Shown in pieces: positions 15,256 to 23,055 of a stretch of 33,490 nucleotides of DNA; positions within the stretch are counted from its first letter, which is position 1, and each line of letters begins with the position of its first letter. A program made the translations under genes and the position numbers. This DNA comes from Streptomyces misionensis (GTDB taxonomy: Bacteria; Actinomycetota; Actinomycetes; Streptomycetales; Streptomycetaceae). Location of the stretch: the NCBI RefSeq assembly GCF_007896895.1, contig NZ_VOGW01000134.1, positions 1 to 33,490 on the forward strand, given 5' to 3'. The notes under the pieces are model-generated. The model was not told the DNA's origin. It made no database searches and was given only the letters and a program-made list of their open reading frames with translations.

Positions 15256-15270
15256 ATTGATTCAATCAAT
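15256..15270. promoter_or_regulatory. Palindromic operator upstream of the CoA-transferase gene
   Basis: ATTGATTCAATCAAT is a perfect inverted repeat (7-bp arms, 1-bp centre) in an AT-rich island, 16 bp before the ATG at 15239. On the reverse strand an AATAAT-like -10 overlaps its downstream arm. Length and symmetry fit a MarR- or TetR-type dimer site. No regulator gene is adjacent. Confidence 0.6.
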
Positions 15271-15294
15271 ATGCGACCCCGCCCGCGTCGGCGC

Positions 15295-16827
15295 CTACTT
15301 GGTCACCGCGTCCAGTGCGTCGGCCATGCCCCGACCGTAGAACCCGTTGCGGTTCCGCGGGCCCTCGCAGACCGCGTCGACCTTGCCGTCACCGTTGACG
15401 TCGTACGGGTCCGTGCACGGTGTGGCGTCGGCCTCCGCGTACAGGAGGGCCTTGACCAGCGCGGGGGACGCGGCCGGATGGGTTGACTTGATCAATGCGG
15501 CAACACCGGCCACATGCGGGGTCGCCATCGACGTGCCGGCCATGTAGCCCCACTTGCCGCCCGGCAGCGTGCCCAGGATGAGGCCGCTGGTCGCCGGAGG
15601 CGCGGGCGGCTGGTAGGCCGTCGAGTCACCGCCGGGCGCGGCGATGTCGACGACACCGAGGCCGTAGTTGGAGTACGACGCCTTCAGCCCCTTGGCGCCG
15701 GTCGCCGCGACCGTCACCACGCCCGGCAGCTCGGTCGGGATGTCGAAGCACCGGCGCTTGTCGACCGCACGGGACGACGCGGTGCCGTCGTTGGGCGAGG
15801 CGGGGTCGGTGATCGAGCCGGCGGCCAGGTCGTACTTCTCGTTGCCCGCCGCCGCGACGTTCACCGCGCCCCGCTTCTCCGCGTACCGCGAGGCCCGTTC
15901 GACGGCGTCCACGAGCGCCTTCTGGTCCGGGGCGGTGACGCAGTTGAAGTACCAGGGGTCGGTGTAATAGCTGTTGTTGGTCACGTCCACGTGGTGCTCG
16001 GCGGCCCACACGAACCCGCAGACCACCGACTCGGCGTAGAAGTACCCGTCGGGGTTGGCCACCTTGATGCCCGCCACCTTCACGCCCGGCGCCACGCCCG
16101 TCATGCCCACGCCGTTCTTCGCGGCCGCGATCTCCCCCGCCACATGGGTGCCGTGCGGGCTCTCCCCCGCGCCGGGCCGCCAGGCGCCGTCGGCGGTGTC
16201 CGGCTTGCCCGAGACGCAGTTGACGGAGGCCGTCCGGTCGAAGTTGGGCGCGATGTCCGGGTGGGTGTCGTCCACGCCGGTGTCGATGACCGCGACCGTG
16301 ACATCGGGGCTGCCCAGGGTCTTCTCGTGCGCCTTGTCCGCCTTGATGGCCGGCAGGTCCCACTGGAGCGGCTCCAGCGGGTCCTCGCCCCCGGTCGCCG
16401 CCGCCTCGGCCGCGGCCACCTGCGCGCCGCTCAGCGCCTTGGGCGTGCCCAGGTCCATGGTGGAGGAGGCGGCCAGCGGGGCGGTGCGCGTGGCGCCGGC
16501 CGAGTCCACCCCGGGCGCCGCGCGCATCAGCCGGGCGAAGTCCGGATTCGCGGAGTGCGCGACCAGCACGCCGATCCGGTCGTAACCGGCCACCAGCGAG
16601 CCGCCGTTGCGCGTGATCTCCCGGCGCACCGCCTCCAGCGTACGGCGGTCCGTGCGGGTGTTGACCACGTATGACAGGTTCGGTCCGTCCGCCGCCCGCG
16701 CCTTCGCGGGTGCCTGTGCGACGGGCGCGGCCGTGGCGGCCGAGGGCAGGAAGCCGAGCGACGCGGTCAGTGACAGCACGACCGGTACCGCGAGCGCGAG
16801 CCGGCGTCCGGGGCGCGACTGGGCCAT
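15295..16827 (-). CDS. Secreted subtilisin-like serine protease (S8)
   Basis: This 510-residue preproprotein has a signal peptide with Arg residues at 5, 8 and 9, a hydrophobic core (LALAVPVVLSLTASLGFL) and an ATA-A cleavage site near residue 33. A propeptide of the inhibitor I9 type (NLSYVVNTRTDRRTLEAV) follows. The S8 catalytic domain shows VAVIDTGVDDTHPD (Asp), HGTHVAGE (His), VAAAGNE (oxyanion Asn) and GTSMATPHVAG (Ser). The C-terminal DVNGDGKVD matches an EF-hand-like calcium loop, and paired cysteines there may form a disulfide. The ATG at 16827 has GGAGG upstream. A candidate promoter lies about 85 bp upstream, overlapping direct repeats. It is likely exported for protein breakdown. 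Confidence 0.95.
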   Translation of the reverse strand: MAQSRPGRRLALAVPVVLSLTASLGFLPSAATAAPVAQAPAKARAADGPNLSYVVNTRTDRRTLEAVRREITRNGGSLVAGYDRIGVLVAHSANPDFARLMRAAPGVDSAGATRTAPLAASSTMDLGTPKALSGAQVAAAEAAATGGEDPLEPLQWDLPAIKADKAHEKTLGSPDVTVAVIDTGVDDTHPDIAPNFDRTASVNCVSGKPDTADGAWRPGAGESPHGTHVAGEIAAAKNGVGMTGVAPGVKVAGIKVANPDGYFYAESVVCGFVWAAEHHVDVTNNSYYTDPWYFNCVTAPDQKALVDAVERASRYAEKRGAVNVAAAGNEKYDLAAGSITDPASPNDGTASSRAVDKRRCFDIPTELPGVVTVAATGAKGLKASYSNYGLGVVDIAAPGGDSTAYQPPAPPATSGLILGTLPGGKWGYMAGTSMATPHVAGVAALIKSTHPAASPALVKALLYAEADATPCTDPYDVNGDGKVDAVCEGPRNRNGFYGRGMADALDAVTK

Positions 16828-16912
16828 GGAACCTCCACAACATCCGGATACGGAACCTGCCCGGAACACGGTCGGTGTTCGGGCAGGTGCATGACGAGTG
16901 GCGTACAGCCGG

Positions 16913-16942
16913 AACCTAACCCGTTCTCTCAGTGATCAGCAA
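16913..16942 (-). promoter_or_regulatory. Candidate vegetative promoter of the subtilase gene
   Basis: On the reverse strand, TTGCTG (16942-16937) and TAGGTT (16918-16913) are separated by 18 bp, close to a HrdB-type promoter. The predicted start near 16906 leaves a leader of about 79 nt. The -35 hexamer overlaps one copy of a GCAATGA direct repeat. Confidence 0.5.
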
Positions 16943-16956
16943 TGAGTTGGCAATGA
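16939..16956. repeat. GCAATGA direct repeat with 11-bp period
   Basis: GCAATGA occurs at 16939-16945 and 16950-16956, so repeats are one helical turn apart (TCATTGC on the reverse strand). They overlap the subtilase -35 element, which suits an activator or repressor site. The period is like a PHO box, but the unit sequence is not. Confidence 0.4.
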
Positions 16957-17011
16957 CTCGATCAGATCGCTTGCGGGCAAATTCAGGGGGACTTGAGTCG
17001 GCTCGCGCGTG

Positions 17012-17035
17012 GCGCCGTGGATCTGGACACGGCGC
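17012..17035 (+). promoter_or_regulatory. Leader hairpin before the DUF485-actP operon
   Basis: GCGCCGTG (17012-17019) pairs perfectly with CACGGCGC (17028-17035) around an 8-nt loop, 62 nt before the GTG of the DUF485 gene. If transcription starts upstream, it forms in the leader. The divergent 270-bp gap (16828-17097) otherwise holds only the subtilase promoter and repeats. Confidence 0.3.
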
Positions 17036-17097
17036 GCCAGCACCATCGAGCGGCCGGCCGTCATGCCCCACCTCATCCGCATCCGCGAGGAGACACC

Positions 17098-17454
17098 GTG
17101 GCCACCGAGACACCGCCCCCCGCGACACCGGGGACCCCCCGACCCGCCGCCGAGGAGTTCACCGAGGTCCAGCAGAGCGCGGACTTCCGCGAACTGCGCC
17201 GCGCCCACCGCTCGTTCGCCTTCCCGCTGACCGTCGCCTTCATCGCCTGGTACCTGCTGTACGTGCTGCTGTCCAACTACGCGGGCGGCTTCATGGCCAC
17301 CAAGGTCGCCGGGAACGTCAACGTCGCCCTCGTCCTCGGCCTCGCCCAGTTCCTCACCACCTTCCTCATCGCCTGGTGGTACGCCCGGCACGCCGCCACC
17401 GAGCTCGACCCGCGCGCGGCCGCCATCAAGTCCCGTATGGAGGGCACAGAATGA
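17098..17454 (+). CDS. DUF485 membrane protein, ActP partner
   Basis: This 118-residue protein has a soluble N-terminus (residues 1-35), the family segment SADFRELRRAHRSFAFPLTV, two membrane helices (about 40-62, FPLTVAFIAWYLLYVLLSNY, and 72-92, VALVLGLAQFLTTFLIAWWY) and a charged tail (YARHAATELDPRAAAIKSRM). DUF485 proteins are nearly always encoded just before acetate permease genes, as yjcH is before actP in E. coli. The GTG at 17098 has GAGGAG upstream. The stop overlaps the start of actP by ATGA, so the pair is translationally coupled. It probably helps fold or regulate the permease; that is inference from constant linkage. Confidence 0.93.
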   Translation: MATETPPPATPGTPRPAAEEFTEVQQSADFRELRRAHRSFAFPLTVAFIAWYLLYVLLSNYAGGFMATKVAGNVNVALVLGLAQFLTTFLIAWWYARHAATELDPRAAAIKSRMEGTE

Positions 17455-19079
17455 GATCCGCGACCCATCCCGCGCTGCTGGCCGCCGGCGAGGCGAGCGA
17501 GCACCGGACGCTGATCGTCACCCTGTTCGCCGTGTTCGTCGTCGCCACCCTCGTCATCACCGTGTGGGCCGGCCGGCAGACCAGGGACGCCGCCGACTTC
17601 TACGCGGGCGGCCGGCAGTTCACCGGCTTCCAGAACGGCCTCGCCGTCTCCGGTGACTACATGTCCGCCGCGTCCTTCCTCGGCATCGCCGGCGCCATCG
17701 CCCTCTTCGGCTACGACGGTTTCCTCTACTCCATCGGGTTCCTGGTCGCCTGGCTCGTCGCCCTGCTCCTGGTCGCCGAGCCGCTGCGCAACTCCGGCCG
17801 CTACACCATGGGCGACGTGCTCGCCTACCGGATGCGCCAGCGCCCGGTCCGCACGGCCGCCGGCGCCTCCACCATCGTCGTGTCGATCTTCTACCTGCTC
17901 GCCCAGATGGCCGGCGCGGGCGTGCTCGTCTCCCTGCTGCTCGGCATCACCAGCGACATGGGCAAGATCGGCATCGTCGCCCTGGTCGGCGTGCTGATGA
18001 TCTTCTACGTCACCATCGGCGGCATGAAGGGCACCACCTGGGTGCAGATGGTCAAGGCGGTGCTGCTGATGATCGGCGCCCTGCTGCTGACCTTCCTGGT
18101 GCTGCTGAAGTTCCACTTCGACGTCTCCGATCTGCTCGGCCGGGCCGCCGACAACAGCGGCAAGGGCAGCGCGTTCCTGGAACCCGGCCTGAAGTACGGC
18201 GCCACCGGCACCACCAAGCTGGACTTCCTCTCCCTCGGCCTCGCCCTGGTCCTGGGCACCGCGGGACTGCCGCACATCCTGATCCGCTTCTACACCGTGC
18301 CCACCGCGAGGGCCGCCCGGAAGTCGGTCATCTGGGCCATCGGGCTGATCGGCGTCTTCTACCTGATGACCCTCGCCCTCGGCTTCGGCGCCGCCGCGCT
18401 GATCAAGCCGGGCGAGATCATCGCCTCCAACAAGGCGGGCAACACCGCGGCCCCGCTCCTCGCCCTGCACCTCGGCGGGGTCGACTCCGACGCGGGCGCC
18501 GTCCTGCTCGCCACCATCTCCGCCGTCGCCTTCGCCACCATCCTCGCCGTCGTCGCCGGCCTCACCCTCGCCTCGTCCTCCTCCTTCGCCCACGACATCT
18601 ACGCGAACGTCATCAAGAAGGGGCAGGCCACCGAGCGGCAGGAACTGGGCGCGGCCCGCTGGGCGACCGTCGGCATCGGCGCCGTCTCCATCGTCCTCGG
18701 CGCCCTCGCCCGCGACCTCAACGTGGCCGGCCTGGTGGCCCTCGCCTTCGCGGTGGCCGCCTCCGCGAACCTGCCGACGATCCTCTACAGCCTGTTCTGG
18801 AAGCGGTTCACCACCTCGGGCGCCCTCTGGTCGATCTACGGCGGCCTGGTCACCGCCGTCGGCCTGGTGCTCTTCTCGCCGGTCGTCTCCGGCAGCCCCA
18901 CCTCGATGTTCCCCGGCGCCGACTTCCACTGGTTCCCGCTGGAGAACCCCGGGATCGTCTCCATCCCCGTCGGATTCCTGCTGGGCGCCCTGGGCACCCT
19001 CTTCTCGAAGGAGGAGCCGGACTCCGGCAAGTACGCGGAACTGGAGGTGCGCTCCCTGACCGGCACGGGCGCGCACTGA
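17451..19079 (+). CDS. actP: Cation/acetate symporter (SSS family)
   Basis: This 542-residue protein has the sodium:solute symporter architecture, with about 13 hydrophobic helices. Landmarks are ADFYAGGRQFTGFQNGLAVS (about 44-63), GDYMSAASFLGIAGAIALF, GRYTMGDVLAYRMRQRPVR, LGTAGLPHILIRFYTVPTAR and the later TLASSSSFAHDIYANVIKKG. These match bacterial ActP-type carriers that import acetate and related short monocarboxylates with a cation. The ATG overlaps the DUF485 stop. A strong hairpin follows the stop, ending the operon before moaA. The presence of DUF485 makes acetate the best guess for the substrate; pyruvate or propionate remain possible. Confidence 0.93.
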   Translation: MRSATHPALLAAGEASEHRTLIVTLFAVFVVATLVITVWAGRQTRDAADFYAGGRQFTGFQNGLAVSGDYMSAASFLGIAGAIALFGYDGFLYSIGFLVAWLVALLLVAEPLRNSGRYTMGDVLAYRMRQRPVRTAAGASTIVVSIFYLLAQMAGAGVLVSLLLGITSDMGKIGIVALVGVLMIFYVTIGGMKGTTWVQMVKAVLLMIGALLLTFLVLLKFHFDVSDLLGRAADNSGKGSAFLEPGLKYGATGTTKLDFLSLGLALVLGTAGLPHILIRFYTVPTARAARKSVIWAIGLIGVFYLMTLALGFGAAALIKPGEIIASNKAGNTAAPLLALHLGGVDSDAGAVLLATISAVAFATILAVVAGLTLASSSSFAHDIYANVIKKGQATERQELGAARWATVGIGAVSIVLGALARDLNVAGLVALAFAVAASANLPTILYSLFWKRFTTSGALWSIYGGLVTAVGLVLFSPVVSGSPTSMFPGADFHWFPLENPGIVSIPVGFLLGALGTLFSKEEPDSGKYAELEVRSLTGTGAH

Positions 19080-19091
19080 GACACGTACGAC

Positions 19092-19132
19092 CGGCCGCGT
19101 CGCGAGGACTGTACGGTCCTACGACGCGGCCG
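19092..19132 (+). terminator. Strong hairpin terminator after actP
   Basis: CGGCCGCGTCG (19092-19102) pairs perfectly with CGACGCGGCCG (19122-19132). Inside, AGGAC (19105-19109) pairs with GTCCT (19116-19120) around a 6-nt loop, giving 11 plus 5 bp with a small internal loop. It lies 12 nt after the actP stop. Confidence 0.75.
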
Positions 19133-19232
19133 CGGCCCAACTCGTCGGATCGGGCCGATGTCGATGTCGGTGGCGTCACGTAGGCTCGCAGGTGACACGG
19201 AACAACGCCGATGCTCGAGGGAGGGGGCCCAC

Positions 19233-20222
19233 GTGCTCATCGACACGTACGGCCGCGTGGCAACCGACCTGCGGGTCTCGCTGACCGACCGGTGCAATCT
19301 GCGCTGCACCTACTGCATGCCCGAGGAGGGCCTGCAGTGGCTGGCCAAGCCCGACCTGCTCACGGACGACGAGATCGTGCGCCTGATCGACATCGCGGTG
19401 CGCACGCTCGGCATCGAGGAGGTCCGCTTCACGGGCGGCGAGCCGCTGCTGCGCCCCGGCCTGGTCGGCATCGTCGAGCGGGTCGCGGCCCTCGACCCGC
19501 GGCCCCGGATGTCCCTCACCACCAACGGCATCGGCCTCGGCCGCACCGCCGCCGCCCTCAAGGCGGCCGGTCTGGACCGGGTCAACGTCTCCCTGGACAC
19601 CCTGCGCCCCGAGGTCTTCAAGGCCCTCACCCGCCGCGACCGCCACAAGGACGTCCTCGAAGGACTCCGGGCCGCCCGCGAGGCGGGGCTCACCCCGGTC
19701 AAGGTCAACACCGTACTGATGCCGGGGCTGAACGAGGACGAGGCCCCCGACCTGCTGGCCTGGGCCATCGAGCACGACTACGAGCTGCGGTTCATCGAGC
19801 AGATGCCCCTGGACGCCCAGCACGGCTGGAAGCGCGAGGGCATGGTCACCGCCGGCGACATCCTCGCCGCCCTGCGCACCCGCTTCCGGCTCACCCCCGA
19901 GGACGCGGGCGAGCGCGGCTCGGCACCGGCGGAGCGCTGGCTGGTGGACGGCGGACCGCACCGGGTCGGCGTGATCGCCTCGGTCACCCGCCCGTTCTGC
20001 GCGGCCTGCGACCGCACCCGGCTCACCGCCGACGGCCAGATACGCACCTGCCTGTTCGCCACCGAGGAGACCGACCTGCGCGGAGCCCTGCGCTCCGGCG
20101 CCCCCGACGAGGAGATCGCCCGCATCTGGCGGCTCGCGATGTGGGGCAAGAAGGCCGGCGCGGGCCTGGACGACCCGTCCTTCGTCCAGCCGGACCGCCC
20201 CATGTCGGCGATCGGCGGCTGA
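19233..20222 (+). CDS. moaA: GTP 3',8-cyclase (molybdenum cofactor biosynthesis)
   Basis: This 329-residue radical SAM enzyme converts GTP to a cyclic intermediate in the first step of molybdenum cofactor synthesis, together with MoaC. The N-terminal cluster motif CNLRCTYC supplies Cys21, Cys25 and Cys28. The SAM-binding FTGGEPLLRPGL follows, and the C-terminal second cluster is formed by CAACDRTR with a later Cys (IRTCLF). The protein ends in the invariant Gly-Gly (SAIGG), whose tail enters the active site. The GTG at 19233 has GGAGGGGG upstream and gives the normal length. A TAGGCT -10-like hexamer sits at 19181-19186. It converges with the small Cys/His protein. Confidence 0.97.
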   Translation: MLIDTYGRVATDLRVSLTDRCNLRCTYCMPEEGLQWLAKPDLLTDDEIVRLIDIAVRTLGIEEVRFTGGEPLLRPGLVGIVERVAALDPRPRMSLTTNGIGLGRTAAALKAAGLDRVNVSLDTLRPEVFKALTRRDRHKDVLEGLRAAREAGLTPVKVNTVLMPGLNEDEAPDLLAWAIEHDYELRFIEQMPLDAQHGWKREGMVTAGDILAALRTRFRLTPEDAGERGSAPAERWLVDGGPHRVGVIASVTRPFCAACDRTRLTADGQIRTCLFATEETDLRGALRSGAPDEEIARIWRLAMWGKKAGAGLDDPSFVQPDRPMSAIGG

Positions 20223-20242
20223 CCGGCCGGCCTCAACCGCCG
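20213..20242. terminator. Inverted repeat containing both convergent stop codons
   Basis: CGGCGGCTGA (20213-20222) and TCAACCGCCG (20233-20242) match as an inverted repeat at 9 of 10 positions around a 10-bp loop. The moaA stop ends the left arm, and the stop of the small minus-strand gene begins the right arm. The left arm is identical to that at 1252-1261. Confidence 0.5.
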
Positions 20243-20448
20243 CTCGGCTCCCACTCGTTCAGCAGGACGACGTCCTTCAGGAAGCCCCGTACACCGAGGA
20301 ACTGCGACAGATGCTCGCGGTGCTCCTCGCACGCGAGCCAGGTCTTGCGCCGCTCCGGAGTGTGGATCTTCGGATTGTTCCAGGCCAGCACCCACACGGC
20401 GGCGGTGCGGCAGCCCTTGGCGGAGCAGATGGGGGTCTCGTCACTCAC
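20233..20448 (-). CDS. Small Cys/His protein often mislabelled acetone carboxylase
   Basis: This 71-residue protein starts at the GTG at 20448 (SDETPICSAKGCRTAAVWVL). CSAKGC (about 8-13) and CEEHREH (about 48-54) offer a compact Cys/His metal site, and WNNPKIHTPERRKTW lies between. I recall near-identical Streptomyces proteins annotated as acetone carboxylase. That enzyme is a large three-subunit complex, and nothing in this short sequence supports the name. There is no membrane segment. The frame runs back to 20505, but the upstream residues look like leader sequence. Function unknown; a zinc-bound regulator or adaptor is plausible. Confidence 0.85.
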   Translation of the reverse strand: MSDETPICSAKGCRTAAVWVLAWNNPKIHTPERRKTWLACEEHREHLSQFLGVRGFLKDVVLLNEWEPSGG

Positions 20449-20535
20449 GGATCTCTCGCGTCTCACGCAACGGAAAACTCGATGAACAGGGGCGCGGAAA
20501 AGCACAACGGCGCGGAAAACAGGCGCGGAACGAGG

Positions 20536-20573
20536 CGACGCCGAGCAGCCACGGGGGGAGCTGCCCGGCGTCG
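20536..20573 (-). terminator. Hairpin downstream of the DUF3099 gene
   Basis: CGACGCCG (20536-20543) pairs with CGGCGTCG (20566-20573), and GCAG (20545-20548) with CTGC (20561-20564) inside. It lies in the 271-bp gap 20449-20719, which otherwise holds three loose copies of GGCGCGGAA (20491, 20509, 20522) and no gene I can support. Confidence 0.4.
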
Positions 20574-20719
20574 GTCCGTCGCTCCGACGGGGGATGCGGA
20601 GCGCACACGCAGTATGTCACGGCGGACCCGTCGCCCGGCACTGGAACTGCATGATTGGTTCTGAGCTTTTTCTGAGGTTCGCACCCAGCGGCCGACCGCT
20701 TCCCCCACATCCGCACAGG

Positions 20720-21103
20720 TCACGCGGGGCCGGGCCGTTCGCCGTGCACCCCGGCCTTCGGGCCGCCCTGCCCGTCCTCCGCCTTCTCGCCCGCGTCGGG
20801 CGACGTCCCGATCATCGGGCGCAGGGGCGCGGTGACGAACGTCGAGGGCAGTCCGGGCGGCCGCTCGCGGCCCGCGTTGGCGACCACCACGGCGATATAG
20901 GGCAGGACCGCCCCGGCCACCAGCGCCACGATGGCCAGGGGCCGTTCGACGTTCCACAGGGTGGCCGCGAGGATCACCGACACCGTGCGGATCGACATCG
21001 AGATGACGTACCTCCGCTGCCGGCCGCGCACATCCTCGGCGAGACCGGTCCGGGCCCCGGTGATCCGGAACACCTGGCCGCCGTCGCCGTGCTGTTTCCG
21101 CAT
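20720..21103 (-). CDS. DUF3099 family membrane protein
   Basis: This 127-residue protein has a soluble N-terminus (MRKQHGDGGQVFRITGARTG), then RGRQRRYVISMSIRTVSVIL leading into two membrane helices (about 35-52 and 58-79, containing VERPLAIVALVAGAVLPYIA) and a Gly/Pro-rich cytoplasmic tail. The RRYVISMSIRT segment marks the actinobacterial DUF3099 family, whose role is unknown. The ATG at 21103 has GGAAG just upstream, and an ATG four codons earlier (21115) is the alternative. It is divergent from the GlsB-like gene across 240 bp, in which I see no gene or clear promoter. Confidence 0.83.
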   Translation of the reverse strand: MRKQHGDGGQVFRITGARTGLAEDVRGRQRRYVISMSIRTVSVILAATLWNVERPLAIVALVAGAVLPYIAVVVANAGRERPPGLPSTFVTAPLRPMIGTSPDAGEKAEDGQGGPKAGVHGERPGPA

Positions 21104-21343
21104 CACTTCCACCATCCGCCCGTGTCGGACTCTCCCGGTCCGCGCCCTCGTCCGCGCCCGGCGAAGCAAGGGGCGCCGGGACACGTCCAACGGTACGCCG
21201 CGCTCGCCCGGCCGACGAGACCGGGGCACCCCTCTGCCTGCGGCGATGACCCCGCCCGGCGCGCCCGCATCCCGACGTGCGGCCGGGGACGGACCGGCTG
21301 ACACTGGCGTAAAGCTCACTTCGACCCGGACGAGGAGGCAGCC

Positions 21344-21634
21344 ATGGGCTGGTTGTGGGCGATCGTCGTGGGACTCGTGCTGGGTGTGATCGCCAAAGCG
21401 ATCATCCCGGGCAAGCAGCACAGCCCACTCTGGCTGACCACCATCTGCGGCATCCTCGGCGCCGTCGCGGGCAACGCGATCGCTCGCGCCCTCCACGTCG
21501 CCGAGACCCGGGGCATCGACTGGAGCCGGCACATCTTCCAACTCGTGGCCGCGATCATCATCGTGGCCGTGGTGGACTCCTTCTACGCGGCGACGCTGGG
21601 CAAGCGAAAGCGCCGCAGGATGGAAAGAGTCTGA
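21344..21634 (+). CDS. GlsB/YeaQ/YmgE family membrane protein
   Basis: This 96-residue protein has three membrane segments: residues 2-21 (GWLWAIVVGLVLGVIAKAII), about 30-47 (LTTICGILGAVAGNAIAR) and about 67-85 (FQLVAAIIIVAVVDSFYAA), with a basic tail (GKRKRRRMERV). The GKQHSPLWLTTICGILGAV region is typical of the transglycosylase-associated (GlsB/YeaQ) family, often linked to stress responses. The ribosome site GAGGAGG lies 6 nt before the ATG. It converges on tyrS, separated by a strong bidirectional hairpin. Confidence 0.9.
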   Translation: MGWLWAIVVGLVLGVIAKAIIPGKQHSPLWLTTICGILGAVAGNAIARALHVAETRGIDWSRHIFQLVAAIIIVAVVDSFYAATLGKRKRRRMERV

Positions 21635-21675
21635 GACCGCCCCCAAGGGCGAGGTCCCGCACCCGAGCGTCCCCG

Positions 21676-21716
21676 GGGGCGTGGGGAACCGCGCGCACCG
21701 CGGCTCCCCACGCCCC
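21676..21716. terminator. Strong bidirectional terminator between GlsB gene and tyrS
   Basis: An 18-bp stem (arms 21676-21693 and 21699-21716, 17 of 18 paired) with a CGCAC loop fills the convergent gap. The arms are GGGGCGTGGGGAACCGCG and its near-complement. It lies about 40 nt after the GlsB-like stop and 9 nt from the tyrS stop. Confidence 0.85.
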
Positions 21717-21724
21717 GACGGCAC

Positions 21725-22993
21725 TTACCGGGCGACGACCTCCACCGCCGCCAGATTCCGCTTGCCGCGCCGCAGCACCAGCCACCGCCCGTCCAGCAGC
21801 TCGTCGGCCGACGGCACCGCGTCCTCGGAGGCGACCTTCACGTTGTTCACGTAGGCGCCGCCCTCCTTCACCGTGCGCCGCGCCGCGGACTTGCTGGCGA
21901 CGAGCCCCACCTCGGCGAAGAGGTCGACCACGGAAGCCAGCTCGGTGACCTGGATGTGCGGCACCTCGGACAGCGCCGCGGCCAGCGTCCGGCCGTCCAG
22001 CTCCGCCAGCTCGCCCTGCCCGAACAGCGCCTTGGACGCGGCGGTCACCGCGGCCGTCTGCTCGGCGCCGTGCACCAGCGTGGTCAGCTCCTCGGCGAGC
22101 GCCCGCTGCGCCGCCCGGGCCTGCGGCCGCTCCTCGGTCTGCCGCTCCAGCTCCTCGATCTCCTCGCGGGACCTGAAGCTGAAGATGCGCAGGAACTTGG
22201 CCACGTCCCGGTCGTCCGCGTTGACCCAGAACTGGTAGAACGCGTACGGCGTGGTCATCTCGGGATCGAGCCAGATGGTGCCGGACTCGGTCTTGCCGAA
22301 CTTGGTGCCGTCCGCCTTGGTGATCAGCGGGGTGCCCAGCGCGTGCACCACGGCGTCCGGCTCGACCCGGTGGATCAGATCGGTGCCGGAGGTCAGGTTG
22401 CCCCACTGGTCGCTGCCGCCGGTCTGGAGCGTGCAGCCGTAGCGCCGGTACAGCTCCAGGAAGTCCATGCCCTGGAGGATCTGGTAGCTGAACTCGGTGT
22501 AGCTGATGCCCGCGTCGGAGTTGAGCCGCCGGGACACGGCCTCCTTGGCGATCATCTTGTTGACCCGGAAGTGCTTGCCGATGTCCCGCAGGAACTCGAT
22601 GGCCGACAGGCCCTGGGTCCAGTCCAGGTTGTTGACCATCACCGCGGCGTTCGGTCCCTCGAAGTCCAGCAGCGGCTGGATCTGCCCGCGCAGCCGCTCC
22701 ACCCACTGGGCGACGGTGTCCGGCGCGTTCAGCGTGCGCTCCGCGGTCGGCTTGGGGTCGCCGATCAGTCCGGTGGCACCTCCGACCAGGCCCAGCGGGC
22801 GGTGGCCCGCCTGCTGGATGCGGCGCATCGTCAGGATCTGCACGAGGTTGCCCAGGTGCAGACTGGGCGCGGTCGGGTCGAAGCCGCAATAGAACGTGAC
22901 GGGACCGTCCGCGAACGCCTTGCGCAATGCGTCCTCGTCCGTGGAGAGGGCGATGAGCCCGCGCCACTTCAGTTCGTCGACGATGTCCGTCAC
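21725..22993 (-). CDS. tyrS: Tyrosyl-tRNA synthetase
   Basis: This 422-residue class I synthetase charges tRNA-Tyr. [20 protein letters not shown] carries the HIGH-type motif as HLGN (46-49), [12 protein letters not shown] follows, and [15 protein letters not shown] is the tyrosine/ATP pocket segment. The KMSKS-type loop is KFGKTESG. The C-terminal S4 RNA-binding domain is visible in [20 protein letters not shown]. Length and motif order are normal for bacterial TyrRS. The GTG at 22993 has GAGGAG upstream. It follows pmbA on the same strand but probably has its own promoter overlapping the pmbA stop. I saw no T-box leader. Confidence 0.97.
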   Translation of the reverse strand: MTDIVDELKWRGLIALSTDEDALRKAFADGPVTFYCGFDPTAPSLHLGNLVQILTMRRIQQAGHRPLGLVGGATGLIGDPKPTAERTLNAPDTVAQWVERLRGQIQPLLDFEGPNAAVMVNNLDWTQGLSAIEFLRDIGKHFRVNKMIAKEAVSRRLNSDAGISYTEFSYQILQGMDFLELYRRYGCTLQTGGSDQWGNLTSGTDLIHRVEPDAVVHALGTPLITKADGTKFGKTESGTIWLDPEMTTPYAFYQFWVNADDRDVAKFLRIFSFRSREEIEELERQTEERPQARAAQRALAEELTTLVHGAEQTAAVTAASKALFGQGELAELDGRTLAAALSEVPHIQVTELASVVDLFAEVGLVASKSAARRTVKEGGAYVNNVKVASEDAVPSADELLDGRWLVLRRGKRNLAAVEVVAR

Positions 22994-23049
22994 GGTTCTC
23001 GTGTCTCCTCGATGATCTTCGGACTGGTCGGGTGCCAGCCGACTACGAG

Positions 23050-23055
23050 GTTATA
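23050..23055 (-). promoter_or_regulatory. Candidate tyrS -10 overlapping the pmbA stop codon
   Basis: On the reverse strand the hexamer is TATAAC. Its last bases coincide with the pmbA TAA stop (23051-23053). A start near 23043 would leave a leader of about 50 nt. No good -35 is visible 17 bp upstream, so the call is tentative. Confidence 0.35.

Noticed and set aside
16932..16970. PHO box in the protease-acetate divergent region
   Set aside because: The 11-bp period fits, but the unit TCATTGC does not match the GTTCACC-like consensus.
22994..23050. T-box or other riboswitch upstream of tyrS
   Set aside because: The leader is only about 50-60 nt and shows no T-box sequence; actinobacterial T-boxes are mainly on ileS.
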